Below are positions 61,652 to 64,000 of a stretch of DNA of 64,000 bases, piece by piece (within the stretch, counting starts at the first letter, position 1; each line of letters starts with the position of its first letter). Made by a program: the position numbers and the translations under genes. This stretch comes from DTU089 sp964421815 (GTDB lineage Bacteria; Bacillota; Clostridia; Oscillospirales; Acutalibacteraceae). The notes under the pieces were generated by a model that worked only from the letters and a program-made list of their open reading frames with translations, was not told the origin of the DNA and searched no databases. The stretch covers positions 107,553-171,552 of the forward strand of contig CAYQYT010000003.1 in NCBI GenBank assembly GCA_964421815.1, written 5' to 3'.

Positions 61652-62134
61652 ATGGACAAGTTAAAAAACAAAAATACAATAGTGTTAATAGTTTCTGCAG
61701 TTCTTATTTTAATTGCAATTATTGTTGCCGTGGTTGCCACCGCCTCCTCCGGCAAGGACAAAAAAGAAAAAGATACAACCACAACACCCCAGGAGAGCGT
61801 TGCAATAGATCTTGGGTCCATTGCCGATTTGAACAATACTCCCACAACAACCGAGGCACAGCAACAGACTTCATATTCTTTTACCCCCGGCAAATATAAA
61901 ATTGCCACAAAGGATGATCCCTTGGGACTCAGACTTGAACCCAACACATCTTCCGACAGATTGGTTTACATCCCCAAGGGAGAATCCGTTGAAGTTATTG
62001 CAGTCTGGGAAGACTGGGGCTATGTAGTTTATGAAAAAACAGGCGGATGGCTTTCAATGAATTATCTTGAACTGCTTTCCGGTAACACACAATCATCTAC
62101 AACAACTACCACAACTGCTACTGCGGAGCAATAA
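61652..62134 (+). CDS. Membrane-anchored SH3-domain protein
   Basis: A 160-aa protein. Residues 8-35 are one membrane helix (VLIVSAVLILIAIIVAVVATA) followed by a lysine/threonine-rich linker (35-80) and a bacterial SH3 domain (about 85-145, LRLEPNTSSDRLVYIPKGESVEVIAVWEDWGYVVYEKTGGWLSMNYLELL by its key Gly-Trp-Tyr residues). A Thr-rich tail closes it. Such anchored SH3 domains usually contact cell wall or peptidoglycan. The ATG at 61652 is 7 bases after AAGGAG. The PflX-like gene follows after 1 base, so they are an operon. Confidence 0.8.
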   Translation: MDKLKNKNTIVLIVSAVLILIAIIVAVVATASSGKDKKEKDTTTTPQESVAIDLGSIADLNNTPTTTEAQQQTSYSFTPGKYKIATKDDPLGLRLEPNTSSDRLVYIPKGESVEVIAVWEDWGYVVYEKTGGWLSMNYLELLSGNTQSSTTTTTTATAEQ

Positions 62135-62135
62135 G

Positions 62136-63020
62136 ATGTTTGTTTGTAACCTTTGCCCGCGAAAATGTAATGTTAAAAGAAAAGCTCTTACCGACAACGG
62201 TAAGGGCTTTTGCCGTATGGGTGAAAACCCCGTCGTTTCAAGAGCCGCCCTGCACTTTTGGGAAGAACCGCCCATAAGCGGTACAAGGGGAAGCGGAACA
62301 GTTTTCTTTTCGGGTTGCAATTTAAGATGTAAATTCTGTCAAAATGAAGCAATCAGCAGGGATGGGTTCGGCAAGGAAATATCTGTTGAACGACTCAGAG
62401 AAATATATTTTGAACTGATAGAACAAGGCGCCCATAATATAAATCTTGTTACGGGAACACATTTTATCAATGCCATCGCTAAATCTTTAAGCGAACCCCT
62501 CCCCGTCCCCGTTGTATATAATTGCGGGGGTTATGAAGATGTTAACTCTTTAAAACTTTTGGAAAACAAGGTACAAATCTATTTGCCCGACCTAAAATAT
62601 TCCGACAACCATTTAGCCTATGAATATTCCGAGGCTCCCGATTACTTTGAAACGGCAACCGTCGCCATAAAGGAAATGTACCGTCAGGTAGGAAAATGCG
62701 AATTTGACGAAAACGGTATTATGAAAAAAGGGGTTATAATTCGCCATTTGATTCTCCCCAATAACACGGAAAACACAAAAAAGGTTATTGATTGGGTAAA
62801 AAACAATTTCGAGGGCGGTGAAGTTCTTTTCAGTCTTATGAGCCAATTCACACCGAATAAGAGTTGTAAAATACCCGAACTTTCACGCAGACTCACTTTG
62901 GAAGAATATGAGAAAATTGAAAACTATCTCTTTAACTCGGGAATAGAGGACGGCTTTATGCAGGAACTTTCTTCGGCTAAAGAGGAATATATACCTCCAT
63001 TTAATTTAGAGGGTGTATAA
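62136..63020 (+). CDS. Radical SAM protein, PflX-like
   Basis: A 294-aa radical SAM protein of the PflX/COG1313 type. The [4Fe-4S]-SAM motif CNLRCKFC (CxxxCxxC, near residues 63-70) is preceded by an N-terminal cysteine cluster FVCNLCPRKC with CRMG near 30. Further blocks are NINLVTGTH near 110, YLPDLKYSD near 155 and IRHLILP near 205. The role is unassigned; homologues are often annotated as putative pyruvate formate-lyase activators without proof. The ATG at 62136 follows GGAG by 7 bases; a longer start at 62067 overlaps the SH3 gene. It shares the SH3 gene's promoter. Confidence 0.85.
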   Translation: MFVCNLCPRKCNVKRKALTDNGKGFCRMGENPVVSRAALHFWEEPPISGTRGSGTVFFSGCNLRCKFCQNEAISRDGFGKEISVERLREIYFELIEQGAHNINLVTGTHFINAIAKSLSEPLPVPVVYNCGGYEDVNSLKLLENKVQIYLPDLKYSDNHLAYEYSEAPDYFETATVAIKEMYRQVGKCEFDENGIMKKGVIIRHLILPNNTENTKKVIDWVKNNFEGGEVLFSLMSQFTPNKSCKIPELSRRLTLEEYEKIENYLFNSGIEDGFMQELSSAKEEYIPPFNLEGV

Positions 63021-63055
63021 TTTTTTGTAACATTGCAACTTTTCCTTCATATTAT
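63021..63055 (+). promoter_or_regulatory. Possible sporulation-type (sigma-K/E-like) promoter
   Basis: AACA around the AC at 63030-63031, a 16-base gap and CATATTAT at 63048-63055, matching the loose sigma-K pattern AC-16-CATAnnnT. There is no good sigma-A pair here. A weak motif call. Confidence 0.35.
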
Positions 63056-63105
63056 GTAATGAAGTTCAGGCTTTGACTTCAATACTTATATTAGGAGGAA
63101 GAGAT

Positions 63106-63939
63106 ATGGCTGATAATAAAAATTTCACCGACCTTCACCATATCAAAGAAGCAATTTGCATTGACACAAACAGAGTTTATGACTCCTGTGCCGACAAAGA
63201 CTGCCTGACGGATTTACGTGTTTACTTAACCGACAGAGGTCAATGTATTCTTGAAAATGCTTCGACGGTGCGTCCGAGAGCCGCACAAATACTTAACTGC
63301 CTTGTTGAAGTTGAAAAAGTTCCTTTCAACAAGGGTTGCTATTCCGTTGACTTAACCTTTTTTGTAAAGGTTTGTCTTGATGCGTTCACCTGTCCCACCG
63401 CTTCACCCACCATGCTTGAGGGTCTTGTAACATTCAGTAAGAAATGCATACTCTTCGGCAGTGAGGGTAATGTTAAGATTTTCTCATCAAGCTATGTTTG
63501 TGACGGATTCGACGATCAGAACCCCGTTGGCAATACCAACCCCAGAGCAAAGGTTCAGTGTGTTGACCCCATTATTCTGGATGCAAATGTTTGCAGGGTT
63601 TGTGATTGCTGTAATACTATGGGAGATTGTTGTGATTCCGTACCCAACACAATTTGCCGTTGTTTTGAGGGCAATTTCTGCAACTGTGACAGCGAAAAGG
63701 CAATCAAAGTTACATTGGGAGTTTTCACCATCGTTCAACTTGAAAGAGATGTGCAGATGCTTATTCCCGCATACGACTTCTGCGTTCCTACAAAGGAGTG
63801 CTGCTGTGATACGGAAGATCCCTGCGACACATTTAAGAAAATCAGTTTCCCCATTGATGAATTTTTCCCGCCCAATTCAAGAGATAATGACTATTCCCCA
63901 AACTTTAACTGCGGCGGAAGTTGCGGATGCGGTAAATAA
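63106..63939 (+). CDS. Cysteine-rich protein, possibly spore-associated
   Basis: A 277-aa protein not assigned to a family with a known function. The ATG at 63106 follows AGGAGG by 7 bases. Over thirty cysteines, clustered near residues 160-200 (CRVCDCC, DCCDS, CRCFEGNFCNCD) and at the tail (CCCDTEDPCD, CGGSCGCGK). It has two repeated halves with similar beta patterns (RVYLTDRGQC and ILNCLVEVEKVPF versus KVTLGVFTIVQLERDV). No signal peptide. Cysteine-rich, self-crosslinking proteins are typical of spore coats, and the promoter is sporulation-like, so a spore-coat role is inferred, not proven. Frame is complete with TAA at 63937-63939. Confidence 0.7.
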   Translation: MADNKNFTDLHHIKEAICIDTNRVYDSCADKDCLTDLRVYLTDRGQCILENASTVRPRAAQILNCLVEVEKVPFNKGCYSVDLTFFVKVCLDAFTCPTASPTMLEGLVTFSKKCILFGSEGNVKIFSSSYVCDGFDDQNPVGNTNPRAKVQCVDPIILDANVCRVCDCCNTMGDCCDSVPNTICRCFEGNFCNCDSEKAIKVTLGVFTIVQLERDVQMLIPAYDFCVPTKECCCDTEDPCDTFKKISFPIDEFFPPNSRDNDYSPNFNCGGSCGCGK

Positions 63940-63941
63940 AA

Positions 63942-63976
63942 AAACGGGGCTGTAAAAAAACAGCCTTGAAAAAGGA
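63942..63976 (+). terminator. Probable terminator at the right end
   Basis: GGGGCTGT, an A-rich loop and ACAGCC (about 63945-63965) followed by TTGAAAAAGG. A short stem with a weak T tract, so moderate confidence. Confidence 0.5.
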
Positions 63977-64000
63977 AAGACTACAAACTTACCGAAAAAG

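Overview
The window looks like a chromosomal segment of a spore-forming, low-to-moderate GC Bacillota of class Clostridia, most likely an Oscillospiraceae/Ruminococcaceae-type gut anaerobe. The signs are spo0A next to spoIVB, a PolC-type replicase, an AddAB rather than RecBCD nuclease, a DivIVA-type protein, a group II ECF transporter, GTP-type PEP carboxykinase, the DOXP isoprenoid pathway, and strong AGGAGG-type ribosome sites with frequent TTG starts. I see no insertion sequence, prophage, plasmid gene or CRISPR array. This placement is inference from gene content.

Layout. 1-8.8 kb: a small conserved unknown, then rpiB-tsaB-tsaE (minus), divergent rodA, and a minus operon divIVA - fumarase beta subunit - DUF47/PhoU-like - pcrA, with a divergent membrane-anchored hydrolase. 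8.9-15 kb (plus): pckG, a DapA-family aldolase, and a two-gene unit of a GH3-type acyl-adenylating enzyme and an HxxxDG acyltransferase. 15-24 kb (minus): a giant two-domain CDP-glycerol glycerophosphotransferase-family protein, a CPS1/PM20D1-like M20 peptidase, and a polC with no exonuclease domain. 24-30 kb (minus): the envelope/translation operon pyrH-frr-uppS-cdsA-dxr-rseP-ispG, running into polC. 30-35 kb: spo0A, spoIVB, pfkA and a divergent lipoprotein. 35-42.4 kb: addB-addA and a small anchored protein.

42.4-43.7 kb: tRNA-Met and tRNA-Trp behind a perfect sigma-A promoter, then a run of mini-hairpins separated by a 9-nt spacer that inverts halfway, whose end merges into the promoter of an unknown 164-aa protein. 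43.7-48.8 kb (minus): a domain-permuted GH3 beta-glucosidase and a TetM-like ribosome-protection GTPase fused to a YacP/Rae1-type NYN nuclease. 48.8-61.4 kb (minus): a 13-gene run ruvC-ruvA-ruvB-glmM-methyltransferase-ecfA1-ecfA2-ecfT-truA-propeller protein-cvpA-pgsA-clpE. 61.6-64 kb (plus): an SH3 protein, a PflX-like radical SAM protein, and a cysteine-rich protein that may be spore-associated.

The most novel points are the GTPase-Rae1 fusion, the spacer-inverting mini-hairpin array with its partner gene, the exonuclease-less PolC, and the GH3/HxxxDG pair. Their biochemical roles are inferred. The housekeeping assignments rest on clear motifs and conserved gene order.
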